Below are positions 1 to 8,129 of a stretch of 25,298 nt of DNA, piece after piece. The translations under genes were made by a program, and so were the position numbers. Location of the stretch: NCBI GenBank assembly GCA_964395765.1, contig CAYNCU010000028.1, forward strand, positions 1 through 25,298. Reading direction: 5' to 3'. This stretch comes from DATDPY01 sp964395765 (GTDB taxonomy: Bacteria; Bacteroidota; Bacteroidia; Cytophagales; Cyclobacteriaceae). Within the stretch, counting starts at the first letter, position 1; each line of letters opens with the position of its first letter. The notes under the pieces were generated by a model. That model did no database searches and had not been told where the DNA came from. It was given only the letters and a program-made list of their open reading frames with translations.

Positions 1-1815
1 ATTTACTCCTATACCTTTCAGGATCCCCAAAAATCCATTGAGCTTGTGAAGGAAGTACTTCCTTTACTGAATAAGAAAGGTACTGACCGGCAATGGGCAT
101 CTTTTTATAATTCGACGGGAATAGCCTATTACCTTCAGGGTGATTATGTAAAGGCTACCGATCACTACCTGAAGGCTTTGACTTTAAGTGAAAAGTTAAA
201 CGATACACTGAGAACCGGAAGGATACTCAATAATCTTGGAATCATCTTTGAAGAAGTAAAGAATTATTCCAAAGCGAAAGAATATTTTTCACGTAGTCTG
301 AAAACTTTCGAGGGGGATGAGGATAATTATATTGTTGCTGCCATTATGAATAATATTGGTCAGGTCTACGAGGACCTTGGGGACCTGGATTCCGCCTTAT
401 ATTTTCATCAACATTCCCTTGAAATCGCCTTGCATAATAATTATAAAGACAGGGAAGCGGATTCCCAGTTGAATATTGGTTCGATTCTGGTTAAGAAAAA
501 GGAATATAAAGAAGCGCTTGATCATCTTTTGCTCGCTTACAGGCTGGATAAGGAAAACCATAATCTTTCGGGGATCACAGAAACCTTTGCCACTCTCGGT
601 GAAGCTTATATGGGGCTGAATCAACCGGAAGACGCTTTCCGGTACCTGAAAATGGGTCTTGATAACAGCCTTTCCAAAGGAACGAAAGATCTCACGGCCA
701 GGATTTATTCTGATTTAGCGGATTATTATGCTACGATCCGGTCCTATCAAACAGCTTATGAATATTTACAGAAACACATGAGCCTTTCCGACAGCCTCTT
801 AAATTCTGAAACAAGAAAACAAATCCAGAATCTTCAGCTGATGAATGAAAACGAAAGAAAGGCCAGGGAAATTAATCTTCTTACACAGATCAATAATCTT
901 AAGGATGAACAGATTAGTTCTCAGAAAAAATACTTTACCCTGCTTTTCATCGTTGTTTTGTCACTCATTGTGATCAGTATTCTGTTATGGATCTATTACC
1001 AGATAAAATCGAGGGCCAATAAAATGCTGGCTATGAATAACCAGAAAATTTCCGATCAAAATTCAGAACTGGAAGCACAAAGTAAAAAACTGCAGGATCT
1101 ATCCGTAGAAAAGGATAATATGATCGGTGTAGTGGCTCATGACCTGAAATCTCCATTAAGCAAGATCATGGGTCTATCCAGCCTGATCCGGTCCACCGGT
1201 GATCTGCAGGCGGAACAGATTGAATACCTGAACCTGATCGATAAAGTGATCGCCGATGCCAATCAGTTAATTACAAGAATCCTGAATTTGAATAAACTCG
1301 AATCCGTTGAATATATTCCCAATAAGGCTTCGGTAAACATAAGTTCGGTACTCCACGATGTAGTAAATGCATTCCTAAAACCGGCAGAAGAAAAAGTCAT
1401 TAAAATTCACCTGGACTGTGAAAAGGATATCGAGTGTCTGACTGATCGTGATATGTTGTACAGCATTCTTGATAACCTCGTATCCAATGCGATAAAATTT
1501 TCTGAAAAAAATAAAAATATTTACCTGGGGTGTAATAAAAACAACGGCTATCTTAAATTATTTATTAAAGACGAAGGCCCCGGGATCAGAAAAGAAGAAC
1601 TTCCGCTGTTATTTAAAAAATATGCGAAGCTTAGTGCCCGGCCGACAGCCGGAGAAAGTTCTACGGGATTGGGTCTGGCCATCGTCGATCTGACCGTATC
1701 CAAATTGTCCGGAAAAATTGAGGTCAAAAGCGAAGTCCGTAACGGTACCAAATTTGTAATCAGCCTTCCTGTAACAGAACCCGATGCAGTAAATCAAATC
1801 AGTCAATCTACCTGA
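1..1815 (+). CDS. TPR-containing sensor histidine kinase (5' end outside window)
   Basis: The frame is open from the first base, and the TPR pattern continues upstream of the first possible start (GTG at 46), so the gene is cut by the window edge. The visible 604 residues begin with tetratricopeptide-like helical repeats (about 1-270), then a coiled coil. A single membrane segment lies at about 311-333. A second short coiled coil leads into a histidine kinase core. The H-box VVAHDLKSPL carries the likely phospho-accepting His380. The ATP-binding domain shows the N-box (DNLVSNAIKF, from 491), G1 (DEGPGI, 524-529) and G2 (TGLGLAI, 555-561). There is no receiver domain, so it is not a hybrid kinase. 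This architecture is common in Bacteroidota, where the TPRs are usually periplasmic. No response regulator is encoded in the window, so the partner is probably upstream or elsewhere. Ligand and output are unknown. Confidence 0.93.
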   Translation: MYSYTFQDPQKSIELVKEVLPLLNKKGTDRQWASFYNSTGIAYYLQGDYVKATDHYLKALTLSEKLNDTLRTGRILNNLGIIFEEVKNYSKAKEYFSRSLKTFEGDEDNYIVAAIMNNIGQVYEDLGDLDSALYFHQHSLEIALHNNYKDREADSQLNIGSILVKKKEYKEALDHLLLAYRLDKENHNLSGITETFATLGEAYMGLNQPEDAFRYLKMGLDNSLSKGTKDLTARIYSDLADYYATIRSYQTAYEYLQKHMSLSDSLLNSETRKQIQNLQLMNENERKAREINLLTQINNLKDEQISSQKKYFTLLFIVVLSLIVISILLWIYYQIKSRANKMLAMNNQKISDQNSELEAQSKKLQDLSVEKDNMIGVVAHDLKSPLSKIMGLSSLIRSTGDLQAEQIEYLNLIDKVIADANQLITRILNLNKLESVEYIPNKASVNISSVLHDVVNAFLKPAEEKVIKIHLDCEKDIECLTDRDMLYSILDNLVSNAIKFSEKNKNIYLGCNKNNGYLKLFIKDEGPGIRKEELPLLFKKYAKLSARPTAGESSTGLGLAIVDLTVSKLSGKIEVKSEVRNGTKFVISLPVTEPDAVNQISQST

Positions 1816-1905
1816 CGATTGCGAATGTATTGATTTTCCGATTCAACGATTGATTGGATTGTTGAAAAAGGATTTAACGATTCAACATTTTAAGTTGTTT
1901 GAAAA
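1813..1905. repeat. Degenerate GATT(C/T)AAC repeat with hairpin
   Basis: The spacer after the kinase gene is built from imperfect copies of GATTCAAC/ACGATT; ACGATT occurs three times within about 65 bases. The stretch 1842-1850 pairs with 1858-1866 (TTCAACGAT with ATTGTTGAA, one G-T wobble, 7-base loop). A second, weaker CAAC/GTTG dyad around 1880-1895 is followed by a T run and could help end transcription of the kinase gene. This looks like noncoding spacer, which argues against starting xseA at the TTG at 1850. Confidence 0.4.
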
Positions 1906-1918
1906 TTTTTTTTATTCT

Positions 1919-3232
1919 ATGTTTAAGACGATGAATCATCTTTCGCTTTCAGAACTCAATAAAATAATCCGGGATTGCATTGATGTGAATCTGAGCCCTT
2001 CCTATTGGGTGGTCGCAGAGATCAGTGAACTGAAGGTAAACCAGAAAGGGCATTGCTACCTAGAGCTCACGGAAAAGGAAGGGGAAAACATCCTGGCGAA
2101 GTCAAGAGCTACCATATGGTCGTACACTTACCGGAATTTAAGTCTTTGGTTTGAATCCATGACTGGGGAAGCGTTAAGACCCGGAATGAAAATTTTGTCA
2201 AATGTGACAGTTGGTTTTCATGAAGTTTACGGCTTAAGCCTGAATATCAGGGATATCGATGCTTCTTTTACCGTCGGGGAAAGGGCGTTAAGAAGACAGG
2301 AAATCCTGAAAAAGCTTGCCGAGGACGGTATAGCCGACATGAATAAGGAATTGCCGCTGCCAATGGTTCCGCAGCGGGTTGCCGTAATCAGCGCTCCTAC
2401 CGCAGCAGGATACCAGGATTTCACCGAACAATTGCATCAAAATACCTATGATTATAATTTCTCGGTTAAATTGTTTCCCGCCCTGATGCAGGGAAAGGAA
2501 GCCGGACCTTCCATTATTCGGGCCCTGCATTCCATTTTTAAAAATGTTGAACATTATGACGTGGCGGTTATCATCCGCGGCGGTGGCGCCGTCACGGATC
2601 TTGACTGCTTTGACAATTATGATGTCGCCAGTCATGTGGCGCAATTCCCCCTGCCCGTTATTACCGGGATAGGTCATGAAAAAGACGAAACTATTGTCGA
2701 TCTTGTGGCGAATACACATTTGAAAACGCCGACGGCAGTAGCGGAATTTTTAATTTTCGGGATGCGGCAATATGAAGAGTCCCTCGATGAAGCCATGATG
2801 AATATACAGGGTATCGCTTCAGAAATAATCGATGAGGAAAGTTCGGCTATCGACGAGATCGCAGGGGACCTGAATCATTTAACCCTTGCTTTGTTAAACG
2901 TGCTGCAGGCAGACAATCAGTTCCTCATTAATCGTTTTTCATATGCTGCAAAGAATTATATAGATAGATTGAATTCATCCGTTATCCAGTCGCAAAGAGC
3001 TGTTAAACAAGCGGTAAAAAACGGTATTGGACTTGAAAAGGAAATGCTCAAAGGAATGGAATCGAACCTTAAATTAATGGATATGGAGGCGATCATGAAA
3101 CGGGGGTTTTCCATTACCCGGAAAAACGGAAACTTGATTAAAGATGCCTCACTATTGGATTCCGGGGATGTTTTGACTATTGATTTTTATAAAGGGGGTG
3201 TCGAAAGCATCGTTAAAAAAAGAAGAAAATAA
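1919..3232 (+). CDS. xseA: Exodeoxyribonuclease VII large subunit
   Basis: This is the large, catalytic subunit of exonuclease VII, which degrades single-stranded DNA to acid-soluble oligonucleotides in the cytoplasm. The N-terminal OB-fold (about 1-100) contains the family signature SLSELNKIIRD and VVAEISELK. The catalytic region follows, with RGGGAVTDLDCFD (from Arg220) and TGIGHEKDET (His253). A long helical C-terminal part precedes a conserved MKRGFSITRKNG segment. Length is about 437 aa, usual for the family. The frame can be extended to a TTG at 1850, but that adds residues encoded by a degenerate repeat and absent from the family. ATG 1919 is used here; ATG 1931, immediately before NHLSLSEL, is equally plausible. 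xseB starts 2 bases after the stop, so the two subunits are co-transcribed and probably translationally coupled. Confidence 0.95.
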   Translation: MFKTMNHLSLSELNKIIRDCIDVNLSPSYWVVAEISELKVNQKGHCYLELTEKEGENILAKSRATIWSYTYRNLSLWFESMTGEALRPGMKILSNVTVGFHEVYGLSLNIRDIDASFTVGERALRRQEILKKLAEDGIADMNKELPLPMVPQRVAVISAPTAAGYQDFTEQLHQNTYDYNFSVKLFPALMQGKEAGPSIIRALHSIFKNVEHYDVAVIIRGGGAVTDLDCFDNYDVASHVAQFPLPVITGIGHEKDETIVDLVANTHLKTPTAVAEFLIFGMRQYEESLDEAMMNIQGIASEIIDEESSAIDEIAGDLNHLTLALLNVLQADNQFLINRFSYAAKNYIDRLNSSVIQSQRAVKQAVKNGIGLEKEMLKGMESNLKLMDMEAIMKRGFSITRKNGNLIKDASLLDSGDVLTIDFYKGGVESIVKKRRK

Positions 3233-3234
3233 TT

Positions 3235-3432
3235 ATGGAAAAGAAAAAACCGACCTATAAACAGGCGTTGACCGAACTTGAATCGATCGTCGCAAAAATT
3301 GAAAATGACAAGCCCGATATTGACGAGCTCAACGCGCTTGTTAAAAGAGCTGTAGAGTTGGTCCGGTATTGTAAAACGAAACTCAAAAAAACCGAGGAAG
3401 ACCTGAATAAAAGCCTGGAAGATCTTGATTGA
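3235..3432 (+). CDS. xseB: Exodeoxyribonuclease VII small subunit
   Basis: A 65-residue protein with the XseB family pattern: YKQALTELESIVAKIE near the N terminus, then a second helix with LVKRAVELVRYCKTKL and an acidic end. It forms a helical hairpin that binds the C-terminal helices of XseA and is needed for a soluble, active complex. It starts 2 bases after the xseA stop. Its last codons (from 3416) are repeated just after the N gap (from 3540); this is an assembly effect, and there is no second copy of the gene. Confidence 0.93.
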   Translation: MEKKKPTYKQALTELESIVAKIENDKPDIDELNALVKRAVELVRYCKTKLKKTEEDLNKSLEDLD

Positions 3433-3529
3433 TCCCGATTTCAGATCTCAGGCATCTGACTTCTGATTTTTTACCTGGTCAAATTCAGCAATACAGAATT
3501 CACAAACCATAAAACAATGCTGAAAAGCA
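3416..3529. repeat. Left copy of a duplicated contig end (haplotype A)
   Basis: This 114-base stretch carries the end of xseB and the last bases of the minus-strand membrane protein gene. It recurs at 3540-3660. The first 30 bases and last 54 bases are identical in the two copies; the middle is 30 bases here and 37 there, with different sequence. The stretch ends exactly at the N run, which is what two overlapping but unmerged contig ends look like. Confidence 0.85.
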
Positions 3530-3539
3530 NNNNNNNNNN
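3530..3539. other. Assembly gap (10 Ns)
   Basis: Ten consecutive Ns. Because both sides carry the same roughly 115-base segment, the true distance is probably negative: the contigs overlap and no sequence need be missing. Confidence 0.97.
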
Positions 3540-3660
3540 TGGAAGATCTTGATTGATCCCGATTTCAGACTTCCGGCATCTTATCTCTTACTCCCGAATT
3601 TTTACTTGGTCAAATTCAGCAATACAGAATTCACAAACCATAAAACAATGCTGAAAAGCA
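3540..3660. repeat. Right copy of the duplicated contig end (haplotype B)
   Basis: A 121-base counterpart of 3416-3529. Relative to the left copy, the final lysine codon of the minus-strand gene (AAG here) reads AGG in the left copy, a Lys/Arg change. The hypervariable centre lies in the spacer between xseB and the convergent gene. Strain variation in this spacer is the likely cause of the assembly break. Confidence 0.85.
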
Positions 3661-3952
3661 GGGCCCACCAGAAACCTGCTACGGCGAAACCGGGAAGGAT
3701 GGCATCGGCGATGAGGATAACCAGTGCATTGATTACAAGAAGAAATAGTCCCAGGGTCATAAAGGTAACCGGGATGGTAAGGATGATGAGCAGGGGTTTT
3801 AATGTCACATTGAATAACGCCAGTAGCGCAGCCAGCAGGAAGGCGCTAAAAAAACTTTCCACATGAACACCCGGTAAAATATAGGCCGTGAGCAGGATGG
3901 CTATGGCCATGATCAGCAGCCGGACCAGAAAATTAACGGAACCATTTTGCAT
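3602..3952 (-). CDS. Phage holin family IV / YvlD-like membrane protein
   Basis: A 116-residue, almost entirely hydrophobic protein with about four membrane segments. The segment ILPGVHVESFFSAFLLAALL and the following ALFNVTLKPLLIILTIPVTF match the pattern of the Phage_holin_4_2 (YvlD) family: a short LPG motif, then N-x-x-LKP-L before the third helix. Despite the name, members are widespread chromosomal inner-membrane proteins of unknown role, and nothing around this gene suggests a prophage. It is convergent with xseAB and divergent from the YceI-like gene. Its 3' end is duplicated across the assembly gap. Confidence 0.85.
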   Translation of the reverse strand: MQNGSVNFLVRLLIMAIAILLTAYILPGVHVESFFSAFLLAALLALFNVTLKPLLIILTIPVTFMTLGLFLLVINALVILIADAILPGFAVAGFWWALLFSIVLWFVNSVLLNLTK

Positions 3953-3993
3953 AATTTAATGAATTGATAAATATCCAATAAATTTGCAAAATA

Positions 3994-4689
3994 ATGAAAC
4001 TGTCAAAGGAATTATATTTGATTTTTTTCCTTCTGATCTCATCGTGTTCGGAAGCCCCGAAAAATGAAGACTCGCGGATCAATGAATCGCTGGTTGTAAA
4101 AAACAGCAATGAAGCTGAACAGGATTACCAGATAGATTCCGTCAGAAGTTTTATTTCCTGGACCGGCACCAATTCCTCCATCAGTCATTATGGAATGTTT
4201 CATATTGATCACGGATTTCTCATCATGAAGGACAGTGCCATTAGCGGAGGAGAAATCTATATCAGCCTGAAAAACATTAACATCCTTGATCTAAAAGATA
4301 ATCCGGCGGAGAGTAACCGGCTTTCTTCTTTGATGGATTCAAAAAATTTCTTTGATATTCAACATTTTCCACTGGCAAAATTCGAGATCGATTCCGTAAA
4401 AGCCATTACGATACCGGTTGAAAATAGAGTAAAATCCAATAAGGATATTTCCGACTTCCCTACCGATTCAATATTCGGTAATCTCACGATTAAGGGTATC
4501 AGTAAACCGATAAAATTTCCGGCTAAAATTGATATGCGTTATTTCAGCATTCAAAGTTCTGCGAACTTCAGCATAAATCGCCGGAACTGGAACCTGCAGG
4601 CAATGGGATTTGCAGCCAGAAACGATAACGACGGCGAACTCCCGGATTCAATCCAGGTCGGCTTTGATATAATTGCCAACGCTCACTAA
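3994..4689 (+). CDS. YceI-like domain lipoprotein
   Basis: A 231-residue exported protein. The N terminus is a lipoprotein signal with lipobox LISSC (Cys18 would be lipidated). An acidic linker follows, then a YceI-like domain from about residue 45 to the end. Family hallmarks are the opening DSVRSFISWTG, the central SSLMDSKNFFDIQHFPLAKF (family pattern L..dfFdv..yP...F) and GNLTIKGISKPI. YceI domains form a lipocalin-like barrel that binds isoprenoid or other amphiphilic molecules. The ligand here is unknown. A TAAATTTG element at 3979-3986 matches the Bacteroidota -7 consensus but lies almost against the start codon and has no suitable -33 TTG, so it is weak. The gene appears monocistronic. 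Confidence 0.88.
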   Translation: MKLSKELYLIFFLLISSCSEAPKNEDSRINESLVVKNSNEAEQDYQIDSVRSFISWTGTNSSISHYGMFHIDHGFLIMKDSAISGGEIYISLKNINILDLKDNPAESNRLSSLMDSKNFFDIQHFPLAKFEIDSVKAITIPVENRVKSNKDISDFPTDSIFGNLTIKGISKPIKFPAKIDMRYFSIQSSANFSINRRNWNLQAMGFAARNDNDGELPDSIQVGFDIIANAH

Positions 4690-4806
4690 TGAACTTCCTT
4701 TTCTTCTTTCTTTGTACCCCTCAATGCTATAAAACTATTAACCTGGCGTACCCAACGGTAATTAAATATTGGACTGACAAAATGGCATACTTGGTTTAAT
4801 ATTGAC

Positions 4807-4814
4807 TATATTTG
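4807..4814 (+). promoter_or_regulatory. Possible -7 promoter element for miaB
   Basis: TATATTTG fits the Bacteroidota -7 consensus TAnnTTTG, 37 bases before the miaB ATG. No TTG sits at the usual 17-23 base distance upstream, so only half of the promoter is supported. The rest of the 4690-4850 spacer shows no tRNA or clear hairpin. Confidence 0.35.
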
Positions 4815-4850
4815 CAGTTCAAATTAAGGATAAACATGGATTTCTGAATA

Positions 4851-6311
4851 ATGGAGGTAATACGAGATATAGAAATCATTAACAACAAAATCTCTGAAAA
4901 CGGGATAGTGGTAAAAGGTCCCGGGATTCATAACGGACGTAAATTATACATAGAAAGTTACGGCTGCCAGATGAACTTTTCCGACAGCGAAATTGTGGCT
5001 TCCATTATGAAAGGGAATGGATTTGATTCAGTATCCTCTTTCGAAGAAGCTGACGTGATTTTCCTGAATACCTGTTCCATCCGTGAAAAAGCCGAACAAA
5101 CCATACGGAATCGCCTGATGCACTTCAACGGGATAAAAAAGAAAAAGCCGGATGTTACCATTGGTATCCTGGGATGTATGGCGGAAAGGCTGAAAACAAA
5201 GTTGCTGGAAGAGGAAAAGATTGTGGATGTTGTTGCGGGTCCGGATGCTTACCGGGACTTGCCGGAATTGATCAGGAAGGTTGAAACCGGGCAGAAGGCG
5301 GTTAATACGTTCCTTTCCAGGGAAGAGACTTATGCCGATATCAGCCCGGTCAGGCTTGATTCCAACGGCGTGACTGCTTTTATTTCCATTATGAGGGGAT
5401 GTGACAATATGTGTTCATTCTGTGTAGTGCCTTTTACGCGAGGTCGTGAACGAAGCAGGGAACCTGAATCCATAGTAGCCGAGGCTACTCAGCTTTTTAA
5501 TGCAGGGTACCGTGAAGTTACTCTCCTCGGACAAAATGTTGATTCCTATTACTGGACGCCGGAAAGCAACCGGTCGGGCGACCTGCATAAAATTAATTCA
5601 GAGGATGCTGTAAATTTTGCAAAATTGCTTGAACGCGTTGCAAGGATCAGTCCCTCCCTGCGGGTCAGGTTTTCTACAAGTCATCCGAAAGACATCACGG
5701 ATGAAGTTTTACATACGATGGCCCATTATGAAAATATCTGCAGGAATATCCATCTTCCGGCTCAAAGTGGCAGCAGCAGTGTTCTGGAAAGAATGAACAG
5801 GACTTATTCCCGTGATTGGTACCTCGAAAGAGTGAGGAGTATCCGAAATATTTTAGGTAATGATTGCGGCTTATCCTCCGATTTTATTGCCGGTTTCTGT
5901 AATGAATCAGAGGAAGAGCACGGAGAAACATTATCCCTGATGGAAGCTGTGAAATTCGATTTCAGTTTCATGTTCGTCTATTCGGAAAGACCCGGAACCG
6001 CCGCAGCCCGACAGTTCAAGGACGATATTCCCGGGGATATTAAAAAAAGAAGGCTACAATCAATTATTGATATGCAAAACAAGCATTCACGGGAAAGGAA
6101 CGAACAGGATTTGAATAAAGTTCATGAAGTATTAATAGAAGGCTCCAGCAAACGTTCCGCTGATTTCCTGCAGGGCAGAAATACCCAGAACAAGGTCGTC
6201 GTATTCCCCGCCGGCAGGTTGAATAAAGGTACTTTTGTAAAGGTCCTTGTGAAGACATGCACCTCAGCCACACTGCAGGGTGAGGTAGTTGAAATAGTAA
6301 AAGAGAGTTAA
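4851..6311 (+). CDS. miaB: tRNA-2-methylthio-N6-dimethylallyladenosine synthase MiaB
   Basis: A radical SAM methylthiotransferase that adds the 2-methylthio group to i6A37 of tRNAs reading UNN codons. The N-terminal UPF0004 domain carries the three cysteines of the auxiliary iron-sulfur cluster: Cys39 (ESYGCQMN), Cys75 (NTCSIRE) and Cys109 (GILGCMAER). The radical SAM cluster motif is Cys184-x3-Cys188-x2-Cys191 (CDNMCSFC). A TRAM domain for RNA binding occupies about the last 65 residues. The length of 486 aa is slightly above the usual 440-475, mainly from an N-terminal extension of about 30 residues and a short insert near residue 235. The Cys and insert pattern matches MiaB better than the related MtaB or RimO. 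It heads a compact cluster: the sigma-54 activator starts 2 bases after its stop. Confidence 0.96.
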   Translation: MEVIRDIEIINNKISENGIVVKGPGIHNGRKLYIESYGCQMNFSDSEIVASIMKGNGFDSVSSFEEADVIFLNTCSIREKAEQTIRNRLMHFNGIKKKKPDVTIGILGCMAERLKTKLLEEEKIVDVVAGPDAYRDLPELIRKVETGQKAVNTFLSREETYADISPVRLDSNGVTAFISIMRGCDNMCSFCVVPFTRGRERSREPESIVAEATQLFNAGYREVTLLGQNVDSYYWTPESNRSGDLHKINSEDAVNFAKLLERVARISPSLRVRFSTSHPKDITDEVLHTMAHYENICRNIHLPAQSGSSSVLERMNRTYSRDWYLERVRSIRNILGNDCGLSSDFIAGFCNESEEEHGETLSLMEAVKFDFSFMFVYSERPGTAAARQFKDDIPGDIKKRRLQSIIDMQNKHSRERNEQDLNKVHEVLIEGSSKRSADFLQGRNTQNKVVVFPAGRLNKGTFVKVLVKTCTSATLQGEVVEIVKES

Positions 6312-6313
6312 AA

Positions 6314-7567
6314 TTGAGAGAAGAAGATATACTTGCGGTTAAACAAAGATTCGGTATTAACGGTAATTCGCCGTTATTGAATAATGCCATTCGGGTAGCT
6401 ATACAGGTTGCTTCAACGGATATGACCGTACTGATCACCGGGGAAAGTGGAACGGGTAAGGAATCCTTCAGCAAAATTATTCATCAGTTAAGTCCCCGGA
6501 AACATGGACAGTTCATAGCGGTAAATTGCGGGGCTATTCCGGAAGGGACTATCGACTCTGAACTCTTCGGTCATGAAAAAGGTTCCTTTACCGGAGCGCA
6601 TGAATCCAGGAAGGGATATTTTGAAGTTACCAATGGTGGAACGATTTTCCTGGATGAGATCGGTGAAATGCCCCTGGGTACGCAAGCCCGCTTGCTTCGT
6701 GTCCTCGAATACGGTGAATTTATAAGGGTCGGTTCTTCCAAGGTTCAGAAAACGGATGTGCGGGTAGTAGCCGCAACCAATTTGGATCTGCACAGGAGAA
6801 TGGAACAGGAAAAATTCAGGGAAGACCTGTTTTACCGGCTGAATACCGTTCCTATATTCGTGCCGCCATTGAGGGATAGAGGGGAAGATATCATTCTTCT
6901 ATTCCGGAAATTTGCCTCTGATTTCGCAGAAAAATACAGGACGAAATCCATTGTACTGAATGATGAAGCCAGGGAAATACTTTTAAAATACCGGTTCCCG
7001 GGAAACATCCGTCAGTTGAAAAACCTGGTGGAACAGATATCTCTGTTGGAAGCCCAGCGGGAAATAACAGGAGAAATTTTAATGAAGTACCTCCCGGTGG
7101 AGGGAAGTATGATGCCCGCGATTTACGCCGGAAAACGGGAAGATAATTTATCCGAACGTGAAATTCTTTATAAGGTTCTGTTCGAAATGCGAAGGGACGT
7201 AACCGAATTAAAAAAGCTGATCAACCACCTGGTTAAAGAAAATAAGATCGACCGGTCCCTGATCGAGGACACTTCCGTCTTTGAGAACATTGGTGAAAAC
7301 GACCTCCTGAAGGAGACCAAGGAATCGGAACCCTACCTGCTCAGCCCTGTCCGTAATGAACATGACCAGTATTCGGCTGAAACCATCGAAGATATCAACC
7401 CGGACACGGTGGATGATGAATCCCTTTCTATTGAGCACAAGGAAAAGGAGCTGATCCTCAAGGCTTTAAAAAAGAACAATAACAAACGCAAATACGCAGC
7501 CAGGGACCTTGGAATTTCGGAACGAACTTTGTACCGGAAGATAAAACAATATGAAATTGAAGAGTAA
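6314..7567 (+). CDS. Sigma-54-dependent transcriptional activator without sensor domain
   Basis: An enhancer-binding protein that uses ATP to open sigma-54 promoters. The AAA+ domain begins almost at the N terminus: Walker A GESGTGKE (43-50), sigma-54 contact loop GSFTGA (90-95; more often GAFTGA), Walker B IFLDEIGE (111-118). The helical lid (RFPGNIRQLKNL) ends near residue 240. A linker of about 115 residues, acidic in its second half, leads to a Fis-type helix-turn-helix (about 390-412, KYAARDLGISERTLYRKIK). There is no receiver, GAF or PAS domain, so control must come from expression level or a partner. The start is a TTG at 6314: no ATG lies between the upstream in-frame stop and the AAA+ core, and a later Met (residue 37) would cut the domain. 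It overlaps the lptE-like gene by 17 bases. The regulon is unknown. Confidence 0.92.
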   Translation: MREEDILAVKQRFGINGNSPLLNNAIRVAIQVASTDMTVLITGESGTGKESFSKIIHQLSPRKHGQFIAVNCGAIPEGTIDSELFGHEKGSFTGAHESRKGYFEVTNGGTIFLDEIGEMPLGTQARLLRVLEYGEFIRVGSSKVQKTDVRVVAATNLDLHRRMEQEKFREDLFYRLNTVPIFVPPLRDRGEDIILLFRKFASDFAEKYRTKSIVLNDEAREILLKYRFPGNIRQLKNLVEQISLLEAQREITGEILMKYLPVEGSMMPAIYAGKREDNLSEREILYKVLFEMRRDVTELKKLINHLVKENKIDRSLIEDTSVFENIGENDLLKETKESEPYLLSPVRNEHDQYSAETIEDINPDTVDDESLSIEHKEKELILKALKKNNNKRKYAARDLGISERTLYRKIKQYEIEE

Positions 7568-8087
7568 TATCCTGGCTCCTGCAATATTCCTTTTATTGCT
7601 TCCCGTTTCAGGTTGCGGGATTTATTCGTTTACCGGCGCGAATATTTCTCCGGATGTAAAAACCATTTCAATTGATTATTTCAGCAATGAGGCCGGAGAT
7701 GGCCCCCCGAACCTCAGCACAGAGTTTACCGAGAGAATGAAGGATTATTTCCAGAATAATACCAACCTTGCAATTGACAATGCCGGGAACGGCGACTTGC
7801 AATTTAGTGGATCTATCACAGGTTTCGCCTATGCCCCCATAGCCGCTCAATCTTCGGGAAATCCAAATCAACCAGACGTAGCGGGCTTGCAAAGACTGAC
7901 TATCACCGTTAGCGTACAATATTCAAATACTAAAAATGATGCTGATAATTTTGATAAAAACTTTTCTTTTTATGCGGATTATAACCCCAGCACTACTACG
8001 CTATCATCCGTTGAACCTCAGTTGATTGACCAGATCTTTGATGCAATAATTACGGATATTTTCAATGCATCTGTAGCGAATTGGTAA
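7551..8087 (+). CDS. lptE: LptE-like LPS-assembly lipoprotein
   Basis: A 178-residue exported lipoprotein with lipobox PVSGC (Cys22). The mature part begins CGIYSFTGANISPDVKTISI, the conserved opening of Bacteroidota LptE (cysteine, GIYSF-TG, then a strand ending at a conserved F-N). The family forms the plug of the LptD/E outer-membrane translocon that delivers lipopolysaccharide to the surface. Its ATG lies inside the last codons of the sigma-54 activator (17-base overlap), which suggests translational coupling. LptE is poorly conserved in sequence, so the call rests on the N-terminal motif, the size and the gene order miaB-activator-lptE-secG. LptD is not in the window. Confidence 0.8.
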   Translation: MKLKSNILAPAIFLLLLPVSGCGIYSFTGANISPDVKTISIDYFSNEAGDGPPNLSTEFTERMKDYFQNNTNLAIDNAGNGDLQFSGSITGFAYAPIAAQSSGNPNQPDVAGLQRLTITVSVQYSNTKNDADNFDKNFSFYADYNPSTTTLSSVEPQLIDQIFDAIITDIFNASVANW

Positions 8088-8129
8088 TTTTTTTATTATA
8101 ATTAAAACCCTCTTCCAACTGGAACTTGC

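Noticed and set aside
1850..1918. TTG start that would extend xseA by 23 residues
   Set aside because: The extra codons lie in a repetitive noncoding-looking spacer and the added residues are not part of the XseA family; ATG 1919 or 1931 fits the family start.
3549..3866. 105-residue plus-strand frame
   Set aside because: It starts inside the duplicated contig end and runs antisense through the clear membrane protein gene.
3602..3952. Prophage remnant suggested by the holin family name
   Set aside because: The family is mostly chromosomal, and no other phage gene, integrase or attachment site is present.
4783..4798. Possible sigma-54 promoter (TGGCAT) before miaB
   Set aside because: The -24-like half is there, but no TTGC follows at the correct distance.
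4836..4847. Three-codon leader ORF before miaB
   Set aside because: ATG GAT TTC TGA is too short to distinguish from chance.
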